DNA of 64,000 nucleotides. Source: Streptomyces sp. NL15-2K (lineage in GTDB: Bacteria > Actinomycetota > Actinomycetes > Streptomycetales > Streptomycetaceae). The position numbers were made by a program, and so were the translations under genes. The stretch covers positions 1,302,001-1,366,000 of the forward strand of contig NZ_CP130630.1 in assembly GCF_030551255.1 (NCBI RefSeq), read 5' to 3'. Under the pieces are notes generated by a model. That model worked only from the letters and a program-made list of their open reading frames with translations. It was not told the origin of the DNA and searched no databases. Shown piece after piece: positions 7,704 to 16,395 of this stretch (its first letter is position 1; the number at the start of each line of letters is the position of its first letter).

Positions 7704-8192
7704 TCAGGTCCGCCCCTCGCGCTCCTGTGCCACCTTCAGCGCGGCGGACTGGGCCGTCCAGCGCGCCCGTACGACGGTGAATCCCGCCCGTTCGGCGTCC
7801 TCGCACACCAGCTCGTCGTCGTCCACGAGGACGCGGATCTCGCGGGTGCGGGCGAGCCGGCGGAGGATCTCCAGCTTGGTGCGCCGGGCGGGCCTGCGGT
7901 CGTCGTCGCGCCGCATGTACACACACCCCTCGGGCAGCCCCTGGGCGGCGACCCAGTCGAGCGTGTCGCGGCGGCAGCGCTCGGGCCGCCCGGTGAGGTA
8001 GACGATCTCGCACTCCTCGGCGCTCCGCCGCGCCAGTGCGATGCCCTCGGCGATCGGCGGATCCTGCGTCGCGGCGGCGAAGAAGGCGTCCCAGTCACGC
8101 GGTTTGCGCTCCAGGAACCCCTGCCGGTGGGCCGTATCGGCCAGGGTGTTGTCCAGGTCGAACACGGCGAGCGGTCGCTTGCTGTCGGTCAC
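7704..8192 (-). CDS. HAD-superfamily phosphatase domain protein
   Basis: A 162-aa protein with the HAD motif I FDLDNTLAD near residue 10 (nucleophile Asp plus second Asp). Motif II lies in EIVYLTGRP, and acidic motif III/IV residues in REIRVLVDDDELVCEDAE. The small cap-less layout resembles polynucleotide-kinase 3'-phosphatase-like domains, but the substrate is unknown. GTG 8192 is chosen because the conserved core begins six codons later; the frame is open upstream to 8447 without homology. It stands alone, transcribed opposite to dodecin. Confidence 0.75.
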   Translation of the reverse strand: MTDSKRPLAVFDLDNTLADTAHRQGFLERKPRDWDAFFAAATQDPPIAEGIALARRSAEECEIVYLTGRPERCRRDTLDWVAAQGLPEGCVYMRRDDDRRPARRTKLEILRRLARTREIRVLVDDDELVCEDAERAGFTVVRARWTAQSAALKVAQEREGRT

Positions 8193-8651
8193 ACCGCCCA
8201 CCCTAGGCCCGACCGGGCCCAAGAGGTCACGGGCCGACTGGCGTCTCGGACCCGGCGCGAATGAGACAGCCCGGCCGAAGGCACGGCCTGCGCTCTTCCT
8301 CCCGCGACCTCTCTTCCGCAGGTTGCACGATGCCGCGGGTGCACCGAGGAGGCGCGAATGCGCCATGAGTTCACCCCAATTCGCCTTTGCTGTTGATAGC
8401 TCAAGGACCCCGCTGACATACTCCGCTTCCGGCCCCGTCATCACCATTGACGAGGTTTCAGGGGATCACACACCGAGCCCCGCAGAGATCAAGGCGAATC
8501 CGAACAGCAGGGATTTCGGATTCACGAACCCCCCACACAACCCGCACCCCACCGCCCCGTCCGGTGCGCCTTCACCACCCCCAGGAGCTGGACGGCCGAC
8601 GGTCCAGCAGCGGTCGGGTGGGGGACATGCAACAGAAATGAAGGTGCATCT
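8193..8651. other. 459-bp intergenic region with a 9-bp hairpin
   Basis: No gene recognised. The stretch at 8380-8530 is less GC-rich than the surroundings, as expected for promoters of the two divergent neighbours. A perfect hairpin GAATCCGAA (8496-8504) / TTCGGATTC (8515-8523) with a 10-nt loop lies in the leader of the DUF485 gene. Confidence 0.5.
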
Positions 8652-9080
8652 GTGCCCGAATACTCGCCGTGGCCCGACAACTCATTCACATATCAGACCC
8701 CTCACGCCGAACCCGTGAATTCACGACGTATATCGGACGATCCCGAATTCCACTCACTTCGCCGCGCCCAGCGTCGGTTCGGGACCCGGGCCACGGTCCT
8801 GTCCGTCGGCGTATTCCTGCTGTACGTGCTGCTGTCGAGTTTCGCGCCCGGAGTGATGAACCAGCCCCTGCTCGGCCGTCTCACGCTCGGACTCGCCCTC
8901 GGCCTCGGGCAGTTCGCCGTGATGGGCGTGACCGCGTGGTACTACGTCCGGCACATGCGCACCAAGGTCGACCCGCTCGCCCACCGCCTGCGGGCGCAGC
9001 GTCAGCGCAACGAGACGCCACGTCCCGATACGGTCCCGCAGTCCCCCTACAACAGCGCGAGGGGGTTCCGCACGTGGTGA
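8652..9080 (+). CDS. DUF485 membrane protein, symporter partner
   Basis: A 142-aa protein with two membrane helices (about residues 48-70 and 82-102), separated by the short loop typical of DUF485 (SSFAPGVMNQPLLGRLTLGL). DUF485 proteins are encoded beside acetate/cation symporters and are thought to assist them. GTG 8652 has GAAGGTG upstream. Its stop overlaps the next gene's GTG by four bases (GTGA at 9077-9080), so translation is coupled. Confidence 0.85.
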   Translation: MPEYSPWPDNSFTYQTPHAEPVNSRRISDDPEFHSLRRAQRRFGTRATVLSVGVFLLYVLLSSFAPGVMNQPLLGRLTLGLALGLGQFAVMGVTAWYYVRHMRTKVDPLAHRLRAQRQRNETPRPDTVPQSPYNSARGFRTW

Positions 9081-10687
9081 CCCTGTCCGCCAACATCGAC
9101 GACCGCAGTCTGCAGCTGACGTTCGTGCTGTTCCTTTCCGTGGTCGTGATCACGCTGTTCACGGCCCTGCTGACAGCCCCTCAGCGCGACGAGATCAGCG
9201 AGTTCTACCTCGGCAACCGCACCATGTCGCCGTTGCGCAACGGCCTCGCCATGTGCGGCGACTACCTCTCCGCCGCCACCCTGCTGGGCAGTACGGGGCT
9301 GGTGGCCCTGACCGGGTACGACGGGCTGATGTACCTCGGTGGCACCACCGTCGCCTGGATGATGGTGATGCTGCTGATCGCCGAACCCCTCCACCGGACG
9401 GGGAAGTTCACGCTGGGCGACACGGTGGCCCTGCGCCTGCCCCGGCAGCAGCGTGCGGTGCGGGTCGCGCTGGCCGTGTGCATCCTGGCCATCACCACGC
9501 TCTACCTGGTGGCCCAACTCGTCGGCAGCGTCACTCTGCTGACGCAGTTCACCGGCGAACCGAGTGCCACCACACGCACGTTGTGCGTGGTCGTGATCGG
9601 CACCTTCGTCATCCTGTACGCCTCCCTCGGCGGCATGCCCGGCGCCACGGTCATCCAGATCATCAAGGCCGTGATGCTGGTGGCGGGAGTCCTGTTCACC
9701 GCGGGCTGGGTGCTCCACCACTACGACTGGAACCCCAACGCCCTGCTCAACGCGGCCGCCAACCACAGCGGAAACGGCCTGCAGTTCCTCGAACCCGGGC
9801 TGCGCTACGGCGGCAGCACCACCAACAAGCTGGACTTCTTCAGCCTCGAACTGGCCATCGTGCTCGGGCTCGCCGCGCTCCCCCACGTACTGATGCGGCT
9901 GCTCGCCCCGCGGGAGGGCAGTGTGCTGCGCTCCTCCGTCCTGTGGGCCGTGGGCCTGGTCGGCGCGGTCTGCTTCGCGGCCGGCATCGTCGGTCTCGGC
10001 GCCACCGCCGTCGTCGGCCAGGACACCATCGAGAGCACGGACCACAGCGGCAACGCCGCCATCCTGCTCCTCGCCCAGGAGCTGGGCGGCAGTGTCCTCA
10101 CCGCGCTGCTGACCTGTCTGGCGTACGTGACGCTGCTCGCCGTGGCGGTCGGCCTCACCCTGGCCGCGGCCTCCTCCCTCGCCCACGATCTGTACGCCGA
10201 GGTGATCCGCAAGGGCCGGGCGAGCCAGACGGAGGAGCTGACCGTCGCCCGGCTGTCCGGCGTCGTCATCGGCGTGCTCGGCATGCTGCTGGCCCTCGTC
10301 GCCTGGGGGGCCAACACCGCGACGCTGGCCTTCCTCGCCTTCGCCATCGCGGCGTCCGCGATCCTGCCGACGATCGTGTACACCCTGTTCTGGCGTCGCT
10401 TCACGGCTCAGGGCGCGCTGCTCAGCCTCTACGGCGGCCTGATCTGCTCCGTCGTCCTCGTCGTGTTCTCCCCGGTGGTCTCCTCCACCCCGGCCTCGAT
10501 CTACCCGGAGGCCGACTTCGCCTGGTTCCCCCTGCAGAACCCGGGGATCGTCTCCATCCCGGCCGGTTTCCTCCTCGGCTGGCTCGGCACCGTGCTGAAC
10601 TCCCGCCAGGAGAACGCCGTGCAGGAGAGCGCCACCTACGCGGAGTTCGAGGAACGGATGCTCGTGGGGGCCGCAACGGAGGAGTGA
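9077..10687 (+). CDS. Sodium:solute symporter, cation/acetate (ActP) type
   Basis: A 536-aa SSS-family transporter with about 13 membrane segments. Landmarks are [59 protein letters not shown] and [10 protein letters not shown]. It imports acetate, pyruvate or a similar carboxylate with Na+; the substrate is inferred from the DUF485 partner. GTG 9077 is chosen for the GTGA overlap with the DUF485 stop; GTG 9074 is one codon earlier. A strong hairpin terminator follows at 10695-10728. Confidence 0.9.
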   Translation: MTLSANIDDRSLQLTFVLFLSVVVITLFTALLTAPQRDEISEFYLGNRTMSPLRNGLAMCGDYLSAATLLGSTGLVALTGYDGLMYLGGTTVAWMMVMLLIAEPLHRTGKFTLGDTVALRLPRQQRAVRVALAVCILAITTLYLVAQLVGSVTLLTQFTGEPSATTRTLCVVVIGTFVILYASLGGMPGATVIQIIKAVMLVAGVLFTAGWVLHHYDWNPNALLNAAANHSGNGLQFLEPGLRYGGSTTNKLDFFSLELAIVLGLAALPHVLMRLLAPREGSVLRSSVLWAVGLVGAVCFAAGIVGLGATAVVGQDTIESTDHSGNAAILLLAQELGGSVLTALLTCLAYVTLLAVAVGLTLAAASSLAHDLYAEVIRKGRASQTEELTVARLSGVVIGVLGMLLALVAWGANTATLAFLAFAIAASAILPTIVYTLFWRRFTAQGALLSLYGGLICSVVLVVFSPVVSSTPASIYPEADFAWFPLQNPGIVSIPAGFLLGWLGTVLNSRQENAVQESATYAEFEERMLVGAATEE

Positions 10688-10694
10688 GGCACCC

Positions 10695-10728
10695 CCGGGG
10701 AGTCGGCGTGCGCCCGCCGACTCCCCGG
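10695..10728 (+). terminator. Terminator after the symporter gene
   Basis: Perfect 14-bp stem CCGGGGAGTCGGCG / CGCCGACTCCCCGG with a 6-nt loop, eight bases after the stop codon. It separates the symporter operon from the Zur-controlled pair. Confidence 0.8.
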
Positions 10729-10744
10729 ACCGACTCCCCGGAAT

Positions 10745-10765
10745 TGTTAATGGGATCCATTTTCA
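10745..10765. promoter_or_regulatory. Zur-like operator
   Basis: TGTTAATGG-GAT-CCATTTTCA is a 9-3-9 palindrome (7 of 9 positions pair) of the AATG...CATT type bound by actinobacterial Zur. It is 40 bp upstream of the cysteine-free L32 gene and a COG0523 GTPase, both classic zinc-starvation genes. It stands out as an AT-rich island in GC-rich sequence. Confidence 0.7.
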
Positions 10766-10772
10766 GGTAGCG

Positions 10773-10796
10773 TCCTCGATGCTCACCCATCGAGGA
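10773..10796 (+). promoter_or_regulatory. Leader hairpin covering the rpmF ribosome binding site
   Basis: Perfect 9-bp stem TCCTCGATG / CATCGAGGA with loop CTCACC. The right arm contains the first part of the Shine-Dalgarno run (GAGGAGGAA, 10792-10800) eight bases before the ATG, so folding would partly hide it. Confidence 0.5.
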
Positions 10797-10804
10797 GGAA
10801 CGCC

Positions 10805-10975
10805 ATGGCCGTCCCCAAGCGGAAGATGTCCCGCAGCAACACCCGTCACCGCCGCGCGCAGTGGAAAGCCGCCACGCCCACGCTCGTACCCGTCACGATC
10901 GACGGCGTGCGTCACCTCGTACCGCAGAACCTGGTCAAGGCGTACGAGCGCGGGCTGCTGCGGCCCGAGGGCTGA
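10805..10975 (+). CDS. rpmF: 50S ribosomal protein L32, zinc-independent paralogue
   Basis: A 56-aa protein starting [20 protein letters not shown], diagnostic for L32. It has no Cys at all, whereas the usual L32 carries zinc-binding Cys pairs. C-minus paralogues replace the zinc form in ribosomes when zinc is scarce and free the metal for other uses. A Zur-like box is 40 bp upstream, and the COG0523 GTPase starts four bases after the stop. The ribosome binding site GAGGAGGAA is very strong but overlaps a leader hairpin. Confidence 0.95.
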   Translation: MAVPKRKMSRSNTRHRRAQWKAATPTLVPVTIDGVRHLVPQNLVKAYERGLLRPEG

Positions 10976-10979
10976 GCGG

Positions 10980-12152
10980 ATGACGTACGACCGACTGCCC
11001 GTCACCGTGCTCTCCGGGTTCCTGGGAGCGGGCAAGACGACGCTGCTCAATCATGTGCTCGCCAATCGCGAGGGCTTGCGCGTCGCCGTCATCGTCAACG
11101 ACATGAGCGAGGTCAACATCGACGCGGCGCTGGTCCGCGGCGGTGAGGCGGCCCTGTCCCGGACCGAGGAGCGCCTGGTCGAGATGACCAACGGGTGCAT
11201 CTGCTGCACCCTGCGCGACGATCTGCTGGAAGAGGTCGACCGGTTGGCCCGCGAGGGCCGCTTCGACCACCTGCTCATCGAGTCGTCCGGTATCTCCGAG
11301 CCGATGCCGGTGGCCGCCACCTTCGCCTTCGCCCGCGACGACGGCGCCACCCTCGACGACATCGCCCGCCTGGACACGATGGTCACGGTCGTCGACGCCG
11401 CCAACTTCCTCACGGAACTGGACAGCGGCGACGAGCTGACCGAGCGCGGCCTGGACCAGTACGAGGACGACGAGCGCACGGTCAGCGATCTGCTCGTCGA
11501 CCAGATCGAGTTCGCCGACGTCCTGGTGCTCAACAAGCTCGACCTGGTCGACGAGGAGGCGGCCGCCCGCCTGCGCGCGACGCTCGGCCGCCTCAACCCC
11601 GTCGCCCGTATCGTCCAGGCCGTCCACGGGACGGTTGATCTCCGGGACGTGCTCGGCACCGGACTGTTCGACCTGGAGCGTGCCCAGCAGGCCCCGGGCT
11701 GGGTGCGGGAGCTCAACGGCGACCACGTCCCGGAGACCGAGGAGTACGGAGTCTCCTCCACCGTCTTCCGCTCCCATCTCCCCTTCCACCCGGGCCGGTT
11801 GTGGGCCTTCGTCACCGAGGAACTGGACGGCGGCAGGTACGGTCGGATCCTGCGGTCGAAGGGGTTCTTCGCCCTGGCCAGCCGTCCGAACGTGACGGGA
11901 CTGTGGTCGCAGGCCGGTTCCGTGGCCCGCTTCGAGCCGTCCGCCGCCCGTGACCTCGACGCCCCGTACGCACAGGAACTGGTCTTCATCGGCACGCAGT
12001 TGGACGCGGAGGCCCTCAAGGCCGCGCTCACCGGCTGCCTCATGCGCCCGAACGAAACCGCCCCCGCGGCCGACCCGTTCCCCGCCTGGGACACCTACGG
12101 CATCGACGAGACCTGCGAGCACGAGCACGCCGCGGAGGTCTCCGGGGTGTAG
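10980..12152 (+). CDS. COG0523/CobW-family GTP-dependent zinc metallochaperone
   Basis: A 390-aa G3E GTPase. Walker A is GFLGAGKTT (residues ~12-20), the metal-binding CxCC motif is NGCICC (about residue 78), and the guanine-specificity motif is NKLD. The CobW C-terminal domain follows and ends in a His/Glu-rich tail (CEHEHA). Zur-regulated members (YciC/ZagA type) deliver zinc to client proteins under starvation. The gene is four bases after rpmF and almost certainly cotranscribed with it. Its 3' end overlaps the convergent nucleotidyltransferase by 58 bp. Confidence 0.9.
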   Translation: MTYDRLPVTVLSGFLGAGKTTLLNHVLANREGLRVAVIVNDMSEVNIDAALVRGGEAALSRTEERLVEMTNGCICCTLRDDLLEEVDRLAREGRFDHLLIESSGISEPMPVAATFAFARDDGATLDDIARLDTMVTVVDAANFLTELDSGDELTERGLDQYEDDERTVSDLLVDQIEFADVLVLNKLDLVDEEAAARLRATLGRLNPVARIVQAVHGTVDLRDVLGTGLFDLERAQQAPGWVRELNGDHVPETEEYGVSSTVFRSHLPFHPGRLWAFVTEELDGGRYGRILRSKGFFALASRPNVTGLWSQAGSVARFEPSAARDLDAPYAQELVFIGTQLDAEALKAALTGCLMRPNETAPAADPFPAWDTYGIDETCEHEHAAEVSGV

Positions 12153-12826
12153 AAGTGGCCGCGCACCCTGTGCAGCCACGCTTCGACCGCCGCCTCGTCG
12201 GGCTGGTCCGGCAGCACGGTACGGGTCTCGTCGAAGGCGGCCTCGTAGTGCCTGAGCAGCGGCAGCGCGGCCGAGGGGTCGGCGGCGACGCGTTCGCCGA
12301 AGGCGTGGTACTCCTCGGGGTTCTCGACCCGGATCTCCAATTGCCCGGTGGCGTACAGCTGAAGGCCCTGGTGACACAGCCGCTTCAGGTGCCGGGCGTG
12401 CTTCGCGGTGCGCTTGCGGGTGTCCGCGGAGAACGAGCCGTCGCCGCGGGCTTCCAGGCGCCGGAACTGCTGGGTGGCGTAGCCGAGGTAGGCGTCCCGC
12501 ACACGCGGGGCGGACAGGAACGCCGTACGGATGCCGATCAGCTCCTCGCCCAGCGGTGTGCGCACCTCGTACAGATCGGCCGGCAGCCACACCAGCTCCA
12601 TGGCGGTGGGGTTGCCGCCGAGGGCGAGGCGGCACCACTTCGCGGCCTCGTGCAGGGTGCGGTCCGGCGCCCTGGTCACGTGGGACTCCTTGGGGCCGTG
12701 CAGTCCGTGCAAGTCGGCGGTGGGCGCGGCGAACAGACCGAGGCGGTCGATGTCGGAGCCCGCGTGGGCGAGTCCGTACGCGGTCGAGCCGACGATGCCG
12801 GACAGCAGGAGGTTCGGGACGATCAC
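12095..12826 (-). CDS. RlaP-like DNA polymerase beta superfamily nucleotidyltransferase
   Basis: A 243-aa protein with the nucleotidyltransferase signature [20 protein letters not shown] (residues 13-32), in which GS...SDID supplies the metal ligands. A helical region follows ([20 protein letters not shown]). This matches the RlaP/PF10127 group linked to RNA repair; the substrate is unknown. GTG 12826 is chosen because the catalytic domain starts there; an in-frame ATG at 12901 would add 25 Arg/Pro-rich residues. It converges with the COG0523 gene, overlapping it by 58 bp. Confidence 0.75.
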   Translation of the reverse strand: MIVPNLLLSGIVGSTAYGLAHAGSDIDRLGLFAAPTADLHGLHGPKESHVTRAPDRTLHEAAKWCRLALGGNPTAMELVWLPADLYEVRTPLGEELIGIRTAFLSAPRVRDAYLGYATQQFRRLEARGDGSFSADTRKRTAKHARHLKRLCHQGLQLYATGQLEIRVENPEEYHAFGERVAADPSAALPLLRHYEAAFDETRTVLPDQPDEAAVEAWLHRVRGHFYTPETSAACSCSQVSSMP

Positions 12827-12943
12827 AGTCGGCCGCCTTTCCGGTGCGGGACGAATCTTTCCGGTGGGGACGCTCGGCGGCCGCCGTGCAGCGGGCTCCA
12901 TTGTCGGCGACGTGCGGGATCGCGGTCACGCGGTTTTCCCGGC

Positions 12944-13004
12944 GGCGGTCGGCGGTCGGCGGTCGGCGGTCGGCGGTCGGCGGTCGGCGGTCGGCGGTCG
13001 GCGG
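12944..13004. repeat. 7-bp tandem repeat (GGCGGTC), eight perfect copies
   Basis: Eight exact copies of GGCGGTC at 12944-12999 plus a partial ninth. The array lies between the divergent nucleotidyltransferase and luciferase-like oxidoreductase genes, about 45 bp before the latter's start. Copy number is likely to vary by slippage. Confidence 0.9.
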
Positions 13005-13047
13005 GGAATGTCACCGCCCGCCAGGCGTTGAACCTCATGTGAATTCC

Positions 13048-14037
13048 GTGATCGCCGCCACCCGCTTCTCCGTCCTCGACCGTTCCCGCACCCGCGAGGG
13101 CCGAACGAACGCCGAGGCGCTGCGCGACACCGTGCGGCTGGCACAGGAGCTGGAGGGGCTCGGGTACCACCGGTTCTGGGTGTCGGAGCACCACGGCGTG
13201 CCCGGGGTCGCCGGTTCCGCGCCGACCGTGCTGGCCGCCGCCGTGGCCGCGGCGACACGGACGATCCGGGTCGGCACCGGCGGCGTGATGCTGCCCAACC
13301 ACCAACCTCTGATCGTGGCCGAGCAGTTCGGAGTGCTGGAGTCCCTCTTCCCCGGGCGGATCGACATGGGGCTGGGCCGGTCGGTGGGTTTCACGGACGG
13401 GGTGCGCAAGGCCCTGGGACGCGACAAGGGCGACGCCGGGGACTTCGCGGCGCAGCTCGACGAACTCCTCGGCTGGTTCCGGGGAACGTCCCCGACCGGC
13501 GTGCACGCGCGTCCCGCCGAGGGCCTGACGGTGCCGCCGTTCGTGCTGGCCATGGGCGAGGGTGCCGCCATCGCGGCCCGGGCGGGCCTGCCGATGGTCA
13601 TCGGGGACCTCAGGAGCCGGGAGAAGATGCAGCGCGGCATCGACCACTACCGCGCACACTTCCGCCCCTCCCCCTGGGCACGCGAGCCGTACGTCGTCAT
13701 CTCCGGCACGGTCACGGTGGCCGCCACGCCCGAGGACGCCCGGCGGCTGCTGATCCCGGAGGCCTGGTCCATGGCGTACTCGCGCACCCACGGCACCTTC
13801 CCGCCCCTGCCGCCCGCCGAGCGCGTCGAGGCCCTGCCGATGACCGGCAAGGAGCGCGGCTTGTACGAGTCCGGACTCGCCGGGCACATCGCCGGCACCG
13901 AGGAGCAGGTCGCCCACGAGCTGGAGACCCTGCTGAAGGAGACGGGAGCACAGGAACTCCTCGTCACCACCAGCACCTACGACCGCGAGGCCCTGCTGGA
14001 CTCCTACCGGCGGCTCGCGGGGGTCTTCGCCGCCTAG
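13048..14037 (+). CDS. Luciferase-like (LLM class) flavin-dependent oxidoreductase
   Basis: A 329-aa TIM-barrel enzyme of the bacterial luciferase-like family using FMN/F420. Landmarks are FSVLDRSRTREG at the N-terminus, YHRFWVSEHHGVPGVAGSAP, RTIRVGTGGVMLPNHQPLIV and AEQFGVLESLFPGRIDMGLG. The substrate is unknown. GTG 13048 is preferred since homology starts with IAATRFSVLDRS; GTG 13039 is also in frame. There is no clear ribosome binding site at either. The 7-bp repeat array lies directly upstream. Confidence 0.85.
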   Translation: MIAATRFSVLDRSRTREGRTNAEALRDTVRLAQELEGLGYHRFWVSEHHGVPGVAGSAPTVLAAAVAAATRTIRVGTGGVMLPNHQPLIVAEQFGVLESLFPGRIDMGLGRSVGFTDGVRKALGRDKGDAGDFAAQLDELLGWFRGTSPTGVHARPAEGLTVPPFVLAMGEGAAIAARAGLPMVIGDLRSREKMQRGIDHYRAHFRPSPWAREPYVVISGTVTVAATPEDARRLLIPEAWSMAYSRTHGTFPPLPPAERVEALPMTGKERGLYESGLAGHIAGTEEQVAHELETLLKETGAQELLVTTSTYDREALLDSYRRLAGVFAA

Positions 14038-14065
14038 GGCCTGCTGCGAAAGTGGCGCCCGCCGC

Positions 14066-15391
14066 TCACGAACGACGTGGCGGCCGCATGACGGTCATGA
14101 GCAAGCGCCGTGGCTGGTGAATGACCAGGTGCTTGCCGGCCCTCGGGTCACTGCGGCCGGTGGTTGCCAGGTCCCACGAAGACACGATCACGGAGAGGGC
14201 GACGGCTGTCTCGGTCAACGCGAAACCCTCGCCGATGCATTTGTGCACTCCCGCTCCGAACGGCATGAACGCGTCGCGTGGCACGTCCGCCCTGGTCCAC
14301 CGGTCAGGGTCGCAAACGTGTGGGCGGGGGTAGAGCCGCGAGTCGGTGTGCATGGCCAACGGACTGAAGAGGATCTCGGCTCCGGCGGCCATCTGCACGC
14401 CGCCGTGCTGGAACGGGCGCCTGGCCCGGCGGGTGAGCACCCAGGTCGGGGTGTGCAGACGGAGGTTCTCCTTGAGTACGTCGTGCAGGTACGGCGCCCT
14501 TTCCCGCGTCGCAGCCGCGTCGCTCCCGGCCGCGCCGATCTCCCGCCGTAGGCGGGAGCGGACCTCGGGATGCCTGTCCAGTTCGTGCAGGAGCCAGGTC
14601 AGGGAGGTGCTGGTGGTCTCGCCCCCCGCGAGGAGCATGGTCACCGCTTCGTCCCGGACCCGGTCGTCCGGCAGTACGGGACGGCCACCGGGTGCGGAGC
14701 CGCACAGCAGTGGCAGCAGGCCGCCTTCGCCCGCGCCGCCCGCTCCCGCGTCCTGGGCGTGTGGGGCGTACGGCGCGTGGGCGTTCCGGTAGGAGGCGAT
14801 GATCTCGTGGAGCGCTCCACGCAGTTCTTGTGCGGCTCGCTCGAAGCGCACGCTGCCAGGCGTCGGTAGCCGCCCGACCAGGCCGTCGGGGCGCAGGAGC
14901 CGGGGGATGAACCCGCGCAGCAGAATGGGCAAGGCGTGGTTGACACGCGCGATGGTCCGGTCGGACGGTTCGGCCGGGAACAGTGCGCGCAGGACGACCC
15001 TGGTGGCCAGCGTCCGGGTCAACGTCACCACGTCCACCACTTGGCCCGGCCGCCACGCCGCGCACATCGCAGCGGTCTCCGCCTCGGTCACCCTGGCCCA
15101 GGAAGCGGCGAATTGATGGTGAAAGGCGGGCTGCAGCAGCCGGCGCTGCCGCCGGTGGTCGTCCCCGTCGGAGGCGAACAGTCCCCGTCCCAGCACGGGC
15201 CGGGCGCGTTGGAGCAGCCTGCCCTTGTCGAAGCCGTCCGCCTCCGTGACCAGAACGCGGTGCGCCAGTGCCGGCGCGTTGAGCACGTGCACGGGCAGGG
15301 TGCCCGCGCGAATAAGGGTCCGTCGTATCGAAGTGCACGTCGAGACCGGCAACATTGCGGCGCGTCGCTGTACCGAGCAACTGGGATTCAC
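14066..15391 (-). CDS. Cytochrome P450, 5'-truncated
   Basis: The P450 core is complete at the C-terminal side: I-helix LLAGGETTS, the ExxR motif KENLRL, and the heme-Cys loop FMPFGAGVHKCIGEGFAL. At the N-terminus P450 homology begins only at about GTLPVHVLNAPALAH (near 15312). The ~60-80 residues normally before it are replaced by sequence antisense to a GNAT fragment, and no credible ribosome binding site is present. It is therefore most likely a truncated, non-functional gene. Its missing 5' part and the missing 5' part of the adjacent GNAT meet at the same junction. Confidence 0.75.
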   Translation of the reverse strand: MNPSCSVQRRAAMLPVSTCTSIRRTLIRAGTLPVHVLNAPALAHRVLVTEADGFDKGRLLQRARPVLGRGLFASDGDDHRRQRRLLQPAFHHQFAASWARVTEAETAAMCAAWRPGQVVDVVTLTRTLATRVVLRALFPAEPSDRTIARVNHALPILLRGFIPRLLRPDGLVGRLPTPGSVRFERAAQELRGALHEIIASYRNAHAPYAPHAQDAGAGGAGEGGLLPLLCGSAPGGRPVLPDDRVRDEAVTMLLAGGETTSTSLTWLLHELDRHPEVRSRLRREIGAAGSDAAATRERAPYLHDVLKENLRLHTPTWVLTRRARRPFQHGGVQMAAGAEILFSPLAMHTDSRLYPRPHVCDPDRWTRADVPRDAFMPFGAGVHKCIGEGFALTETAVALSVIVSSWDLATTGRSDPRAGKHLVIHQPRRLLMTVMRPPRRS

Positions 15392-15503
15392 CCATGAGGG
15401 AACTGTGCGGGGCGCTATGTGGCGCGGTGGAAAATGGCGCGATGTGGAACTTTACTCTGTCCTGCGCACCGATTTGTCGGCGCAGACGGAGACAGGCGTC
15501 TGA
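15318..15503 (+). pseudogene. C-terminal fragment of a RimJ/RimL-type N-acetyltransferase
   Basis: The frame reads RRIEVHVETGNIAARRCTEQ, LGFTHEGTVRGAMWRGGKWR and DVELYSVLRTDL. This is the characteristic last third of GNAT-family ribosomal-protein-type acetyltransferases, including the acetyl-CoA-binding AARR/LGF region. Everything upstream of RRIEV is missing; the sequence there is the antisense of the P450 gene. The stop is at 15503, inside the 3' part of the olsA-like frame on the other strand. Confidence 0.7.
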
Positions 15504-16395
15504 TTTGGTGGGCGCTGCCGGGACCTGGGCCTTCCCGGCGGATCCTGCCGAAGACACCGGGCGTGTACGCCCATCCGTGTCCGTCCTGGGCGACCAGCGC
15601 GGCGTGGGTCCAGTCCAGCTCGGCCGCCGCCCCCGGCTGCGCGGCTCGGGCGAGTGTGCGGCGGTCGGGGTGGCGGCCCGGCGGGATGACGTCCCGGACT
15701 TCGACCTCGGCCACCAGTCCGCGTGCCGAGACGACGCGCCACACCGAGGCGAGCAGGGAGTCCTCGCCGACGAAGGCGGGCGCCGTGCTGGCCCCTCCCC
15801 GGGCGAGCCGGTAGCGGATGTGCACCGGCTGCACGGGGACTGAGGCGTCGAGCGCGGCCTGGAAGACGGCCCGGCGGAAGTGCCCCTGGGCGCGGCCGCA
15901 CCAGGTGCTGCCCTCCGGGAAGACCGCGACCGCCTGCCCGGACCGCAGGGCGTCCGCGATCCGGGCGACCGTGCCGGGCAGTGCGCGCAGCCGGTCCCGG
16001 TCGATGAACAGGACCCCGCCCCGCGCGGCCACAGGGCCCGCCACAGGCCACCGCCGGATCTCGGCCTTGGCGAGCATCCGGGCCGGGCGGACGGCGGCGA
16101 GCAGCGGGATGTCCAACCAGGAGATGTGGTTGGCGACCAGCAGCAGCCCGCCGGCGGGCGCGGTGGCGCCGGTGATACGGACCTGGACCCCTGCGGCCCG
16201 TACGATCCACCGGCACCACCGCTGCACAGGCCCGGCGGGGATCCTCCCGCCGAGCGGCGTCAGCACGACCCCGGCGAGCACCAGGGCCGCGACCGCCGCC
16301 ATCCGGAGCACGGCACGCGGTAGGGCCGTGGCGGATGCCCTCGCCTCCACGCACGCCCCGGGGGTGCAGGGCGCACTGGGCAGCCAGACGCTCAT
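15415..16395 (-). CDS. olsA: 1-acylglycerol-3-phosphate O-acyltransferase (PlsC/OlsA-like)
   Basis: A 326-aa membrane-associated acyltransferase. The catalytic block I NHISWLD lies near residue 93, block II is GVLFIDRDR and block III FPEGSTW. An N-terminal hydrophobic helix is present (VLRMAAVAALVLAGVVL). Behind an OlsB homologue its likely role is the second acylation in ornithine-lipid synthesis. ATG 16395 overlaps the olsB stop (ATGA). The last ~45 residues (RIRREGPGPGSAHQIRRLSP onward) show no homology and are antisense to the GNAT scrap, so the original 3' end has probably been replaced. Confidence 0.75.
   Translation of the reverse strand: MSVWLPSAPCTPGACVEARASATALPRAVLRMAAVAALVLAGVVLTPLGGRIPAGPVQRWCRWIVRAAGVQVRITGATAPAGGLLLVANHISWLDIPLLAAVRPARMLAKAEIRRWPVAGPVAARGGVLFIDRDRLRALPGTVARIADALRSGQAVAVFPEGSTWCGRAQGHFRRAVFQAALDASVPVQPVHIRYRLARGGASTAPAFVGEDSLLASVWRVVSARGLVAEVEVRDVIPPGRHPDRRTLARAAQPGAAAELDWTHAALVAQDGHGWAYTPGVFGRIRREGPGPGSAHQIRRLSPSAPTNRCAGQSKVPHRAIFHRAT

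Noticed and set aside
12944..13004. CRISPR-like array
   Set aside because: A 7-bp head-to-tail repeat without spacers; no cas genes.
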